A stretch of 64,000 nucleotides of DNA, from assembly GCA_030770535.1 (NCBI GenBank), contig JASVEC010000078.1, positions 1 through 64,000 of the forward strand, in the 5' to 3' direction. This document shows, piece by piece, positions 12,834 to 24,600 of this stretch; position 1 is the first letter of the stretch, and each line of letters opens with the position of its first letter. The translations under genes were made by a program, and so were the position numbers. The notes below the pieces were generated by a model, which saw nothing but the letters and a program-made list of their open reading frames with translations, was not told where the DNA came from and ran no database searches. The stretch is from Batkoa obscura. Taxonomy: Eukaryota; Entomophthoromycota; Entomophthoromycetes; Entomophthorales; Batkoaceae.

Positions 12834-13810
12834 TCTTTCAAATTATAAAAAAGCAATAAGAAATTCAATTATGTTTTAAATTTTAATTATATTTTTATTT
12901 GTTTTTAAACTACTAATTTTATTGATTTAGTGTCATCTTGGTTTTATTGGTCAAGTTTCTTTTTTCGAAGAATTTAAAAGGTTGATTTAGTCAATAGTAA
13001 TAAATGCTACCCTTTTTCTATGGTTATCGTGAGAATAAACCTAATTGATATGGTTGAGTTGTTTTATTCGAGTTTTAATTTTGATTTTGATTTGATTATT
13101 GTTATTAACTAATTGATAGTTTAGTCCCTTTTTATCAAATGACAAACTCAAAAACTATATTGTTTGATCTTGTATCTTAATTCAAATTTTTAATAAATAA
13201 ACAATCATATTTATTAACTGTATTATTGTATTTTTATTTAAGTTATCTTATTTTGTAATCGAATTTCGTCTAGCTTTTAATGAGAAATCATTGAGTTAAC
13301 CTCCTCCTACATAACAAATACTAACTTATTACTTTTTCAAAAAACTATTATATGGGGATGTTTTTTTGATTTCATTACTTTTCCATTTTTTAGGCGCTAT
13401 TTGAGTGGAAAAATTCTTAGCAAAATTCTTAAACGAAAAAATACATCCCCATATTATTTTATTGTTTATTTGGTTGTCTTTTAGTAAATGCTTATTAGCG
13501 ACTATTTATTTTTTTAAATGCTGTTTTTTATGTTTTTGCAAAAGTTACTAAATTTGACAAGGAAGTTTAAAATTAAAAGCCAAATGTGGTGTATTTTAAA
13601 AAGCTTATTTTAAAGATACTTATGTGCTAAACAAAATTACTTTAATCTAGATGAGACTATATAGCTATTAACTGAGAGAGTCATAGAGAACAGTAAAACA
13701 AATATATACACTGATTTAAAAACCTATTATTTAATAAAGGCTTTGATTTTAATTTTAAAAAATTTTATTAAAGACAAAGTAATTTTTAAAAATACTAGTA
13801 GTTTTAATTA
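12834..13810. other. Intergenic stretch upstream of the carboxylase
   Basis: Almost 1 kb with no gene. It holds the promoter of the carboxylase and one MITE copy at 13351-13454. The part next to the tRNA gene contains T runs that would end Pol III transcription of the minus-strand tRNA. Confidence 0.6.
13351..13454 (-). mobile_element. MITE copy, TA-flanked, TGGGGATGT ends
   Basis: A complete copy of the ~105-bp non-coding repeat. It begins TATGGGGATGT and ends in the inverse, ACATCCCCATA, so TGGGGATGT ends sit inside TA dinucleotides. That is the target pattern of Tc1/mariner-type elements. Inside are the family landmarks: a reversed TTCATTAC block, a GCGCTATTTGAGTGG core and CTTAAAC near the far end. 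This copy lies in the opposite orientation to the copies at 29.1 and 31.5 kb. Confidence 0.85.
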
Positions 13811-13882
13811 GCCTAATATGGGGCTCGAACCCATGACCCTGAGATTAAAAGTCTCATGCTCTACCGACTGAGCTAATCAGGC
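13811..13882 (-). tRNA. tRNA-Lys (UUU anticodon)
   Basis: A 72-base cloverleaf without intron. The acceptor stem pairs GCCTGAT with ATTAGGC (one G-T pair). The D arm has GCTC..GAGC, the anticodon stem is TGAGA/TCTCA around the loop CTTTTAA, giving anticodon TTT, and the T arm is TGGGTTCGAGCCCCA. The A-box (TAGCTCAGTCGG) and B-box (GGTTCGAGCCC) are intact. Downstream on the minus strand a run of five T residues fits a Pol III terminator. Confidence 0.95.
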
Positions 13883-14550
13883 AACTTATTTTGAATGGGA
13901 AGATATTAAATATTTTAACATAATACTTTCAAATATAACTTTTAGATACAATATGCAAGGGTGTCTGAGTTGGCTTCATTTTTATTAAAATAAAATTTTT
14001 TGCAAAAATGTGCTTTTTACCAAAAAGCAGGTATTTGGCAGTTTTAAATTATTTATTATAATACATGTTATAAATTAGCAGGATTTTCATTAAATTTAAT
14101 AAAAATTACCAGATTAATAAAGGTTTTATTAATGTAACTTATATAACAATACCAGTTAAAGCTGTAACACGTAAATAAATACATATTTCTATAAAGCTTT
14201 ATTAAGGAATATTTGTTATTGGCTGCTTTATAGCTAATATGATAGATTTTCTATCAAATAAATAAACAAACAATTTTAATATTATAATTGCATCAATATA
14301 TTATTAAATTAATAACTTGAATAGTATTAATATTTAATAAACAATTTCCATTATTTGGTAGATTATTTCATTATTTAATAAATATTCAAACTTTTAAATT
14401 TTTATAAAATAAACTAGTTTATTTTTTTACTTTTTATGGACTTTGTAATTTTTTTGACCTATCAGATACTAGATAATAATGTGCTTTATTGTTATGTTCA
14501 ATATATATATATTTCTTTTATTTTTTCATTTTTTTTCTATCTTTAATTAT
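13883..14550. other. AT-rich spacer beside the tRNA
   Basis: No gene, and nothing I can name. It leads into the MITE nest. Confidence 0.5.
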
Positions 14551-14946
14551 ATTTGTTTAAGAACTTTACTAACAATCTTTCCGCTCAAATAGCACTTAAA
14601 AAATGGAGGAAGTAATGAAACCAAAAAAAACATCACCATATGGGGATGTATTTTTGTGTCTAAGAATTTTATTAACAATTTTTCCACTTAAATAGCGCTT
14701 GAAAAATGGAAAAAATAATGAAGTCAAAAAAAACACTCCCATATAGTGATATTTTTTGGTTTTATCACTTGGGGGTGTTTTTTTGGCTTCATTACTTCCT
14801 CCATTTTTTAAGTGCTATTTGAGTGGAAAAATTATTAGCGAAATCCTTAAACATAAAAATAGATCCCCACTTTTTCTATTTTTTAAGCACTATTTAAGTA
14901 AAAAGATTATTAACAAAACAAATAAAAAAAATACATCCCCGTATAC
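14551..14946. mobile_element. Nest of about four MITE copies
   Basis: Several copies of the ~105-bp MITE lie end to end. There is a copy lacking its first end (about 14551-14641), a complete copy 14638-14744 sharing the ATAT junction with it, an inverted copy about 14769-14868, and a partial inverted copy about 14870-14946 ending in ATCCCCGTAT. The 86-codon open frame across the right half is only the reading of the repeat and not a gene. Confidence 0.75.
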
Positions 14947-14967
14947 TACTTTTTTTACTTTTAGTAT

Positions 14968-15429
14968 TGTGAAATTTGGTACTCAGTGGTTGAAGTCAAA
15001 AGCAGTTTTTGCTTAATTGACTAGCTGTAGGTCGAAAGGTCTTAGTTTATCTAGCTAAGGTAAACTCAAATTATGAAGAATGCCAGATGACAGGCTACGG
15101 ACTATATAAGACAAATAGAATAGATAATACTAATGTAAATCTACGTAAAATACTATTAAGAAAACTTAGTGGCTTTATTCAATGTTCGAGATATCAGGGA
15201 ATAATTCGGTTAAAAAGCCTCGAACTACTATACTCTGTAAACTCTTTTATACTCTGAAAAGTATAAATATCAAAATGAGAAGATAATATTCTTTGGGATG
15301 GAGCTAGAAATTCTCATAGGAAATCAAAATAAAAGCTTGAGTTTAATTGTACTTGAGCTCGAGAACACAACAGCTTAAGTGGCTGTCATGTTATAATCGA
15401 CCATAGAGCTAACAGAGCGATATTTCACA
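14968..15429 (+). mobile_element. Solo LTR of an LTR retrotransposon (copy 1)
   Basis: A 462-base block that begins TGTGAAAT and ends ATTTCACA, the TG..CA inverted ends typical of LTRs. It is clearly related along its whole length to the block at 33457-33914. A TATATAAGACAAATAG motif shared by both copies may be the old LTR promoter. No internal element region or second LTR lies nearby, so it is a solo LTR fossil. I see no convincing target-site duplication at this copy. The two copies differ at many positions, so the insertions look old. The superfamily cannot be told from the LTR alone. Confidence 0.75.
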
Positions 15430-15431
15430 AT

Positions 15432-15536
15432 ATATGGAGATGTATTTTTTTGTTTAAGAATTTTACTAACAATCTTTTGTCTAAATGGCGCTTAAAAATG
15501 GAAAAAGTGATGAAGTCAGAAAAAACATCACCATAT
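15432..15536 (+). mobile_element. MITE copy abutting the solo LTR
   Basis: A full-length, slightly diverged copy from ATATGGAGATG to ACATCACCATAT. It starts two bases after the LTR ends, so the LTR and MITE are directly apposed. Confidence 0.75.
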
Positions 15537-16351
15537 ATATTCTTTGATAAATATATATTCTTGTTATTATTATTTTTAATTTTTTTATATTTTTAATAAA
15601 GAAAACTATTTTTAAAAATATTCATTTTTACAAACTATAACAGTTGTCATATTTTGGAGGAGATACAAAATAAAAATCTTACAACTTTGTTTAAATTATA
15701 CAAAAAATAGACTATAAGCTATAACAATAGTTTTATTTTTTGTCTAAAATTTTAAGTTTGTTTCTATTATAAGGAATTAATTAGTTATCTTCCACAATTA
15801 ACAATATAAAATGATAACTATTTTTTATTGGTTCAAAATAGCTGTTCAAAGGATTAAAACTAATATTATAGTAGATAATATCATTTGATTGTTATAATCA
15901 ATAATATTTTTTTCATTGGAATTTTTAATAATTATGTCTAATTTTACAAAAATTGACTTTATAGTTGTAGTTGACTATTTTTATCGCTTCAACTACAAAA
16001 AAGGTCAAATTACTTTATAAGAATTATAATACTTTATTATTAGCATTAAAATATAAGGATCATGACAGAAGAATAGCCTAAATTTCGATGGCCTCTCTGG
16101 CCTATTTATTATACAGAACCTTTGCTTTAGTCCAGTAATTGTTCGAGATTGAAATCCTAAGAAATCCCTATCTGCTGTGATCCCTCAAAATAAAAATCAA
16201 GGGATATTAAAACCAATAAAAATCAAAAAAAACTACACATGGTTAAAAGCATAGATTATGAGAGTGACGTTTCTCATTGTACATAAATTAATTTCAAAAG
16301 CATCAAAATACCTACCTTAAACTTAAACTCATTCAATAATTCAATAAAGTC
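15537..16351. other. Intergenic stretch before the phosphatase gene
   Basis: About 800 AT-rich bases without an open frame. A less AT-rich patch at 16060-16220 has no recognisable identity. Confidence 0.5.
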
Positions 16352-17675
16352 ATGATTCTATTCATATATCTGACCCTAATATCCATCTTTCACGCTTCCA
16401 CCCGTCAATTAACCGACCAATATTCGAATCCTATACGCTCTAAGTTACGTTTAAATAAACACAACAAATTCATTATCATAACCTTAGCTGATCTGTAAGT
16501 ATAAATCAATTATCATTCCCTATCACCCCAACTGACCTTCTCTTTTTCTAGCCATTATGGAGAGGAGCCAAGTTTATCTTGGGGACCTGAACAAGATTTC
16601 AATAGTACAAGAGCCATCAATAGATTCTTAGATTTACAAGATCCAGAATTAGTAGTATTCACGGGCGATCAACTTACCGGTGAGTTTATGTTTAAGAATT
16701 ACACTAAATACGTCAAACAGTTTACCAAGCCATTGAGGGAAAGGGGGATTAAGTAAGTAGGAATTAAAGGCTATTTTGTGAGACATGGGTTGTTTCTAAT
16801 TTATTTTTTAGATGGAGTTCTGTCTATGGTAATCACGATATAGGGCCTAATGTACAAAGAGAGAGAATACTTGAAGAAGAACAACGATATTTTGGTAGTT
16901 ATACAAAAAAAAGTGACAAGGAGTTGGAAGGTGTTGGAAATTATTTGTTGAAAGTCTATGATAAAAAGAGTAGAAAGAAAAATAAAAAAGATAAATTGAA
17001 AATGCTAATGTATTTCTTGGATTCTAGAGGTGGGTATGAGAAAGAGGGAGAACCTGGGATACCTATGGAAATTGGAAAGAACGCTTTGAAGTGGTTGGAA
17101 ACTAGTTTAAAATTTTATAAACTGAAAGATAATAGTTTACCTATTCTCTTGTTCTTCCATGTACCAACGTAAGTTTTTTATTTCTATATTTTTATTAGGT
17201 TTTTCAATTGATTGTATTTATTTAGTATTCAATTTCATTACGCTAAAGAAAAATATCCAATGAATTGTAGTTTGGATGCTTTAAATGGTAATTAGCTTCT
17301 TTATTATATTGAAACAGCTTTTAATAGCTTACTATTCTTGTTAATAGAGGATGGTGTTACTCCACAAGATAATGACACTGGATTATTTAATATAATTAAA
17401 AATTACAATGTTAAAGGTTTATTTGTTGGTCATGATCATGGTAATAATTATTAATATAATATAAGGAAATTTTGTATTAAATAGCAGGTATTAACTGGTG
17501 TTGTAAATATGAGAATATCAACTTATGTTTCTGTCCACACAGTGGGTATGGAGGGTATGGTACTTGGGAGCGTGGAATAAGGATTATTGAACTAGACTAT
17601 TCTAAAAATGGCCCTTTAATTTCGACTTATAATCAATTTGAATCGGGCAAAAAATCAAAAGTTTATTATCTTTAA
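16352..17675 (+). CDS. Secreted calcineurin-like phosphoesterase (DCR2-type)
   Basis: Six exons (16352-16494, 16552-16752, 16812-17168, 17226-17287, 17348-17440, 17488-17675) give 347 residues. A signal peptide (ILFIYLTLISIFHAS) is followed by the full metallophosphatase motif series: LADLHYGE, VVFTGDQLTGE, VYGNHDIG, LFFHVPT and GHDHGINWCC. Each Asp, His and Asn expected for the two-metal centre is present, so the enzyme should be active. The motif spacing fits the fungal DCR2/purple-acid-phosphatase-like group found in the secretory pathway or cell wall. A Lys/Arg-rich stretch near residues 165-175 is a family-variable loop. Splice joins restore GDQ, GNHD and GHDHG in frame. The gene ends 82 bases from the end of the next gene on the other strand. 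Confidence 0.9.
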
Positions 17676-17757
17676 AAATGAATAATATATATTATACATA
17701 TTTATTTACATTCATAAATCCTACTTTTATTAACATATTAATAAATTATGTTACTCA

Positions 17758-18418
17758 TTAATTAAATTTTATTAACAATAACGATTTTAAACTTCTTAAT
17801 ATTGATTTTAAACCTGAAGTTGGTGAATCGGCTTTAGACCAATAAGCAGAAAGTTCTAATATACTTTTACAAGTAGGTGGAGAAGGAAATGAATATTTTA
17901 AACCCATTAATAGAATTTCAAATTCATTAATAGATTCCTTTGTATTTCTTATGACATAGTTTCGTTCGGAATTTAATTTAGTGAAATCTTCATTCATTTG
18001 GTCTATTGTTTTGGTTAGTTTTGGATTAGTGATAGTAGTTGGAAAAGGTATGATTTTGGTTTTTAATAGTTCGTTATTTAAGTTTGCTAATCGCTCTTTT
18101 CTTCGTCTTAAGGTTCGTAGTAGTAAACTTTCTTTAAGTTTAAATAAATAATGTAACTAATGAAAATAGTTGAGTATGAATAACGGTAATAACAATTATA
18201 CTAAAACTTACTTTAAAAAAACAAAATATCGAAGAGGATAAAAACAATAGTGTAACTAAAAGCTTCAAATTTTTAGATATAAGCTTATTGCTTGATAACA
18301 ACCAAGAGCTAATATTATAGTCACCACTATTGGAAGTAATATTATTATCGCTCAAGCCTTGAGTGTCATTGACTTTCACTATTCGATTCTCTATCCGATA
18401 GACTTCCTTATTATGCAT
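17758..18418 (-). CDS. Unknown single-pass membrane protein
   Basis: Two exons (18212-18418 and 17758-18156) join in frame through a 55-base GTAAGT..TTAG intron and give 201 residues. I do not recognise it. Residues 1-48 are polar. About 50-70 form one hydrophobic helix (LKLLVTLLFLSSSIFCFF), and a strongly basic stretch (LRTLRRRKERLANLNNELLK) follows, which would place the long C-terminal part in the cytosol or matrix. That part is helical and ends in a Ser/Lys/Leu-rich tail. There is no cleavable signal peptide. The splice is supported because the downstream open frame continues unbroken through the acceptor for 132 codons, without an ATG at its 5' end. It is convergent with the phosphatase gene. 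Confidence 0.6.
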
Positions 18419-19633
18419 CTTTACTATATTTTATATGTATGTTGTTGTTATCTTTTTGATTATAGAATTAAGAATAAAAAAGAAAACTGAAGTCCATAGT
18501 AGCAATATTTATATCAATCGACTATCAAGTTACACAAAACGATATTAGTCTATTTTTAATCAAATATAAATTTACTTGTAGTTTTTGTATTTTGGGGATA
18601 AAAATCAACCAATCATATTATGTGAGTATTATTTTTTCACTTGTTATAGATCGGGTATGCGATTTTATTGGCTAAATTTTAAATTAGGACCAACCTTTTT
18701 AGTGAATCAGCTGATGATGGGAAAATATAAAATTAAAAATCAATAAAATTAATTAGTAAAATTTAGTCATTTAGCGTAATTTATTATATTTATTATATTA
18801 AATATAATATTTTATTGAATGAGTATCATTATACGACTTTAATATCTACTGGTTTCCTTATCGAGGTTTAAACTTTAAAATACTTGCATTAAAAAAGCTC
18901 AATGGATAATAGTAAAATCCGATCTTTACCCATAAAGTCAGGGATAAAATTAAAGTTTAGTCAATAATAATTTTAGTTGGAAATTAAAATAATTTATATT
19001 TTAATAGTTTATTAACACAAACTGAAATATATTTATTCAGTATTATATTCTATCGATTTCTATATGATCGATTATGAGTTCTTTTGGTCTGATTTCTGAT
19101 ACTAAATAATGGCTATTAAGCCTAGACTTTACTATAAAAATAAAGCTGCTGGGAGTAAAGTATGCTATACAACCCCATTTACTTTGTTTCGTTATTCTAT
19201 AAGTAAAGTTAACTATTTCAGTAATTTAAAGTTTAAAGATAAATTAGAACTTATGAATTTGCTCAAGTTTATTGAAATAGATTTCAATCAGCTAAAAAGA
19301 CAATATAAGGATGTATTTTTGTGTTTAACGGTTTTACTAACAATTTTTCCGCTCAAATAGTGCTTAAAAGATAGAAAAAAGTAATGAACCCAAAAAACAC
19401 CCCCGTATAAAAAGTAATAAAAATGGTAGAAATATAAAGCCAACAGTTTTATAAAATAGTATTATTTTTTTACTTGTTTAAAGTTATATTAATTTAAAGA
19501 TAAAACCAAATTAATTACATTAACTTTATTTATTTATATTCTTATTATAATAACGTATAAATTATTCTAATTGGAATAACATTGAGTCATCCAAAATGGA
19601 GTTTTAAATTGTGAAGCATAAAAAACAGGGTAA
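18419..19633. other. Intergenic stretch with one MITE
   Basis: About 1.2 kb between divergent genes. A MITE copy sits at 19303-19408. A small open frame at 19109-19360 runs into that repeat and is not credible as a gene. Confidence 0.55.
19303..19408 (+). mobile_element. MITE copy with diverged ends
   Basis: The body (GGATGTATTTTTGTGTTTAA, TTTTACTAACAATTTTTCC, GCTCAAATAGTGCTTAAAAG) matches the family. The left end is ATATAAGG instead of ATATGGGG and the right end is CCCCGTAT, so this is an older copy. Confidence 0.75.
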
Positions 19634-20621
19634 ATGGAATCAAAATCAAAATTAAAAAAATTATCTTCAAACAAAAACGAAACTAATAGAATGTCCAGTA
19701 ATAAACAATTAGAAAACTTAACCTTGGAAGAGGAACAAGAGCATATAGTTCAAGAAGTCCAATCTTTAAATCAACACTTTATTTGTGTATTTTGCGGCTC
19801 CGGTTTGGGAAATGATCCAGAATACGAAAGAGTAGCTATTGGTAAGAATAAACTTCAATTACTAATTAAATACTAATACAAATTCCCCCTCTCCGTAAAC
19901 AGCTTTAGGTAAAGAGTTGGTAAAACGAGGCTATGGTTTAGTTTATGGTATATTAAATAAAATATTACATTAAAAAAAACTAACATCTCCCTTCAAAGGT
20001 GGTGGTAATGGAGGTTTAATGGGAGCTGTAGCTAAGTCGGTTGCTTCTGAAGGAGGTAAAGTAATTAGTATTTATCCTTGGGGGTTTAGAGAGTTTTGTA
20101 AAGTGGACTTTGCCTATAAAAATATCTTAGTCAAAGATATGCATCAAAGGAAAAAATTAATGGCTAGACTGGTAAGTGTTTTTTTGTTTTGAAGAGATAT
20201 GAGTTAACTTGTATCATATCAGTCATTTGCATTTCTAGCGCTTCCAGGTGGATTAGGGACCTTTGAAGAAATTATGGAAATGGCTACTTGGTAAATATTA
20301 GTTTCTAATTACTTTATTTCTTTATTGTTTATTATTATCATTTTAGGAATCAATTATCCATCCATAACAAGTATTTGGGCTTAATTAACACTAATAATTT
20401 CTATAGTATTTTTGATAGTTTGTTAGAGCATGGATTAAAAGGTAAATTAATAAGGATTACAAATTGAAGCTTAAATGTTTACTAATTTTCTAAAAATAGA
20501 GGGTTTTATCAGTGAAGGTAGTCGAAAATTAATTACAACTTCCGAAGATTATAATGAACTATTAAACCAAATCCAAAATTTCAACGGCTATGATTATAAA
20601 GCTCCATTTACGTGGCAATAA
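19634..20621 (+). CDS. LOG-family phosphoribohydrolase
   Basis: Six exons (19634-19841, 19903-19947, 19999-20171, 20223-20290, 20347-20441, 20500-20621) give 236 residues. The LOG/lysine-decarboxylase-like fold is clear from ICVFCGSGLGNDPEY, YGGGGNGGLMGAVAKSV and the active-site pair MHQRKKLM and LPGGLGTFEEIMEMATW. The PGGxGT plus Glu motif is the hallmark of LOG enzymes, which release the base from cytokinin-type or plain nucleoside 5'-monophosphates. About 50 polar N-terminal residues precede the domain, more than in plant LOGs. All joins restore conserved residues. Whether the fungus makes cytokinins or uses the enzyme for AMP-like nucleotides cannot be told from sequence. Confidence 0.92.
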
Positions 20622-21638
20622 TAAAGTAAAATTAAATGTTGATTATACTAGAAAAATGTGATAAAATAAAATATACTATTTTAATTTTTTATTAAGATTA
20701 TCAATCGAATCTGATTTCTTACCTATAAGACTCTTTCTTTTACTTTAATCAAAGTTTAAAGTATTAAGCTTTATAATTTTGTTATTAATAGAATCAATTA
20801 ATATATTCAAAAAGTTTAAAAAATACATCAAGACTACAAAGCATTCATGACATTACCGCTCAATTGTAGATTAAAAGTAATAAAAAATAATAAAACACAT
20901 TTCAATCCCTTCTGTTTATATAAAAAGCAATGTGTTTCAATGTCATCATTCTCACACTATGCACACAGCTTTTTTTTCTCTATCAATTTTATAAAACAAT
21001 GGATAGCCTAACATTGTTTTCTTACGGTGAATTATTCTATTTATATATATTTTTTATATTGCCATTGCCCATTAGTCTAATGATAGCTTGAACCGCTTGA
21101 ACCGCTTTGTCTATAACTACTACCTTCAATCTTCACTCAATTCTTTATTGATTTGAATTGAATAGACGCCACTGACATTTTCCTAAAATGATTACTATCC
21201 AATTTCATCCACTAAAAATAAACGATCGAACTGCTTTCTAAATAAAAATTGATTAAACCTTTTACTCAACTTAAAATTTTATTCATCTCATCGCCCTCGT
21301 TTATCTTTGAAATTACTTTTGTATCTCTATAACATATAATCATCAAGCTTTACATAACGAAAATTTAGTGAAGATTCAGTCCATGACAATAAACCCGTCT
21401 AAATTTTATATAATTGGCTTAAATGCAATTATATTCAACCAATCATTCTCATTATTATAATGGCTCAACTTGTAGTTTGTTTGTAACACTAAAATTATGA
21501 CAGAATTGATTTTTCTTCATTAATTTTAACTCAACTAATTTTTTATATTTTATTTAAAAGAAAATTTTTATTTATTTTAACGACCCAAAATCAAGACAGC
21601 AAAGTTTATCAATTGAAAAAAGTTAGAGAGAAACAAAA
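20622..21638. other. Upstream region of the adenylate cyclase gene
   Basis: About 1 kb with no open frame. It is less AT-rich than other spacers and pyrimidine-rich near 21140-21340, which fits a promoter or long leader. A direct repeat of ten bases, GCTTGAACC plus C, occurs twice at about 21086-21105. Confidence 0.5.
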
Positions 21639-24600
21639 ATGAAATTCCCATTCCCAAGACGAAAGAACAAAGATAAAATTATAGGTAAGTATTGTTTCAT
21701 CCCCTCTCTTGTCTTACTTCTAAATCAACATAATTAATACTTGAATTCCATTTATAAATAAATAGAAGAGCCGCCCTCTACAAAAACTAGTAGCAAAAAG
21801 AAGCGATTAAGTTCATGCTCAGACACTGAATTATCTAAAGAAGATCGAAGTACTTTATTACAACGTGTAAGAAGACGAGGTTCTGATACTGAGTTTTCAA
21901 AATTATTAAACTCTCAAATGGATGCAAAAGAAATTGAAGCGTTGGTAAGCTTTTTTTTTAAATATTTTAAAAAAAATTAAATGTCGGTTTTTTTTAAAAT
22001 AATATAGATTGCTAAAGTGGAGAGTGGTAAGTTGATTTAAATTTATCTATTTTATTTTATTTATTGCATTAATTTCTTTAGACGATGTAGTACCTCCAGA
22101 TATGCTGACAATAGACACGATTAACAACAATAACAATAATAAACGTAAACCAAGCTCAGAATCCTTAAACAGTCTAAAACGCAATGGGGTAGTAGTATCC
22201 CCAACAACTTCCGCTTTAATAGCTGATGATATTACCTCTATACCCGAAGTATCTCAATTTGAAAATGATCGTGGATGGATAACAGAAGATACATTATATG
22301 AAGAAGAAGGAGATGATCGATTTCAGTATAGAATTAGGGTGTTTAAACCAGATCATACGTATGCAACGGTTTATTGTTCTTTGAGAACTAAAGCGAGTGA
22401 ACTGTTGATTCCATTAGCGAAAAAGTTTTTTGTAAATGATGTATCACCATATGCATTGTATCTAAGGAAGCATAATATTGGTAAGTTGATAGTTTGAATT
22501 AATAATTTTTTTTATAAAATTTGAGATATGAGTTGTTTTTTATGATAATATAATATAATACAATACAATGGTGGTTTATTTTATTAATAAGACGAATTTT
22601 AGAAAGGGAACTTACAAGTGATGAAAGACCATTAGTTATATTAAAAAGAATGTTAGAAAAAATTGGTTATACTTCAAGGGATGATTTACGTAACATTGGT
22701 AGAGAAGATAATTCTTATTATTTTAAATTTATCTTTGATTATAGTAGAAATTGTTGTATGGATGATGTAAGTTTAGTTAATAATAATAATAGTAATTTAA
22801 TAATATATTGTAATATTTATTTTTATTATTTAATTTAGAATCAAGAAATACCTAATTATCAGCATGTCGATTTAAGAGCCAAAAATTTACGAAAAATCCC
22901 CCAAAATTTAATGAGACATGCGAATCAAGTCCATAGTTTAAATTTAAGTCAAAATTTAGTGATTGATTTAACTTTTGAGTTTTTTGCTAATTGTTCAGCT
23001 TTAAAAGAGTTGAAATTATCAAGATGTGAATTACAAAACGTACCAGAATGTATTAAAGCAATAACAACATTAACTTTTTTGGATCTTTCTAGTAATAGAA
23101 TTAAATCTATTCATTATTCCAAATTAGAATCTTTAAAAAGTTTAAATTCATTATTATTAGGCAATAATCGAATTGAAATTTTGCCCTCCCAATTTTCGAA
23201 ATTAGTTAATTTAAAGAAGTTGAATTTATCTAATAACCGATTTTCATTATTTCCATCTGTTATTACTAATTTAATTAATTTAATTCATTTGGATATTTCG
23301 TTCAATGAAATTAAAGTTATACCCTCCACTATTAATCAATTGGTTAATTTACAAGAATTATTGTTAATATCCAACCGAATTGTTGGTAGTTTACCAGAAT
23401 CAATAAGTCAACTATCTAAATTAAGGGAGTTAGATTTAAGAAAAAATCAATTAAATAATTTAGATTCGTTAAGTAGTTTGCCAAATTTGGAATTATTATT
23501 ATGTGATTATAATTTTATATCGACATTACAACTGAATTTTCAATCTTTGTATCGATTAATTATTTCTAAAAATTCAATTACAAAAATAATTCAACCAGCT
23601 AATCCATTATTAACATTAACGTGTTTGAATTTATCATTTTCAAAACTAGTTAGTTTACCGGATGATTTGTTTAATTTTGTACCCAATTTAGAAGAACTGA
23701 ATTTAGACAATAATCGATTAGTATTATTACCACCATCTATTGGTAATTTAACTAAATTACAAAGTTTAAATTGTTCTAATAACGAATTAAGTTCAATTAT
23801 TGCTAATATTTCTTCATTAAATAGTTTGAAATTTCTAGATTTACATGATAATAATATTAGTTCATTACCTTCGGAAATTTGGCTATTAGGCTCATTAACA
23901 ATATTTAATGCTAGTTCAAATTTATTAAAAGAATTCCCAAGACCATTAATACAACCTAATAATAATAATAATAATTTAAATAGAACAGCATCAACAAATT
24001 CAGATGAATTAATCCATCCACCATTATCATTATCATTAAGAGAGTTATTTTTAGGAGATAATCGATTGACAGATGATGTATTTACTTCAATTTCGTTTTT
24101 TACAGAATTAAAAGTATTGAATTTAAGTTATAATATTCTAGATGAAATACCATCAGGATCTTTAATAAATTTATCAAATTTAACAGATCTTTATTTATCT
24201 GGAAATCAGTTATCAACACTACCTGCAGAAGATTTAGAAAGATTAAGAGGATTAAGAGGATTATATTTAAATAGTAATCGATTACAAACATTACCTGCAG
24301 AATTAGGAAAATTAGGGGGTTTATTTACATTGGATGTTGGTAATAATGCTTTAAAATATAATATATGTAATTTTCCTTATGATTGGAATTGGAACTGGAA
24401 TACAGGTTTGAGATATTTAAATTTATCTGGTAATAAGAGGTTAGAAATTAAACATAATTTATCTGAAAACTCGACTTTTTCTCACCTTAATTTACCTGAT
24501 TTTAATAATTTAAATCAATTAAGGGCATTGGGTTTAATGGATGTTACTTTAATGGTGGATGCACCTAATGAAACATCAGATAGAAGGGTCAGAACAGATC

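Noticed and set aside
14756-15016. 86-codon frame with a hydrophobic start
   Set aside because: Reads through MITE copies and into the solo LTR; the peptide mirrors the repeat.
19109-19360. 83-codon frame
   Set aside because: Its right part is MITE sequence and its left part shows no similarity or promoter.
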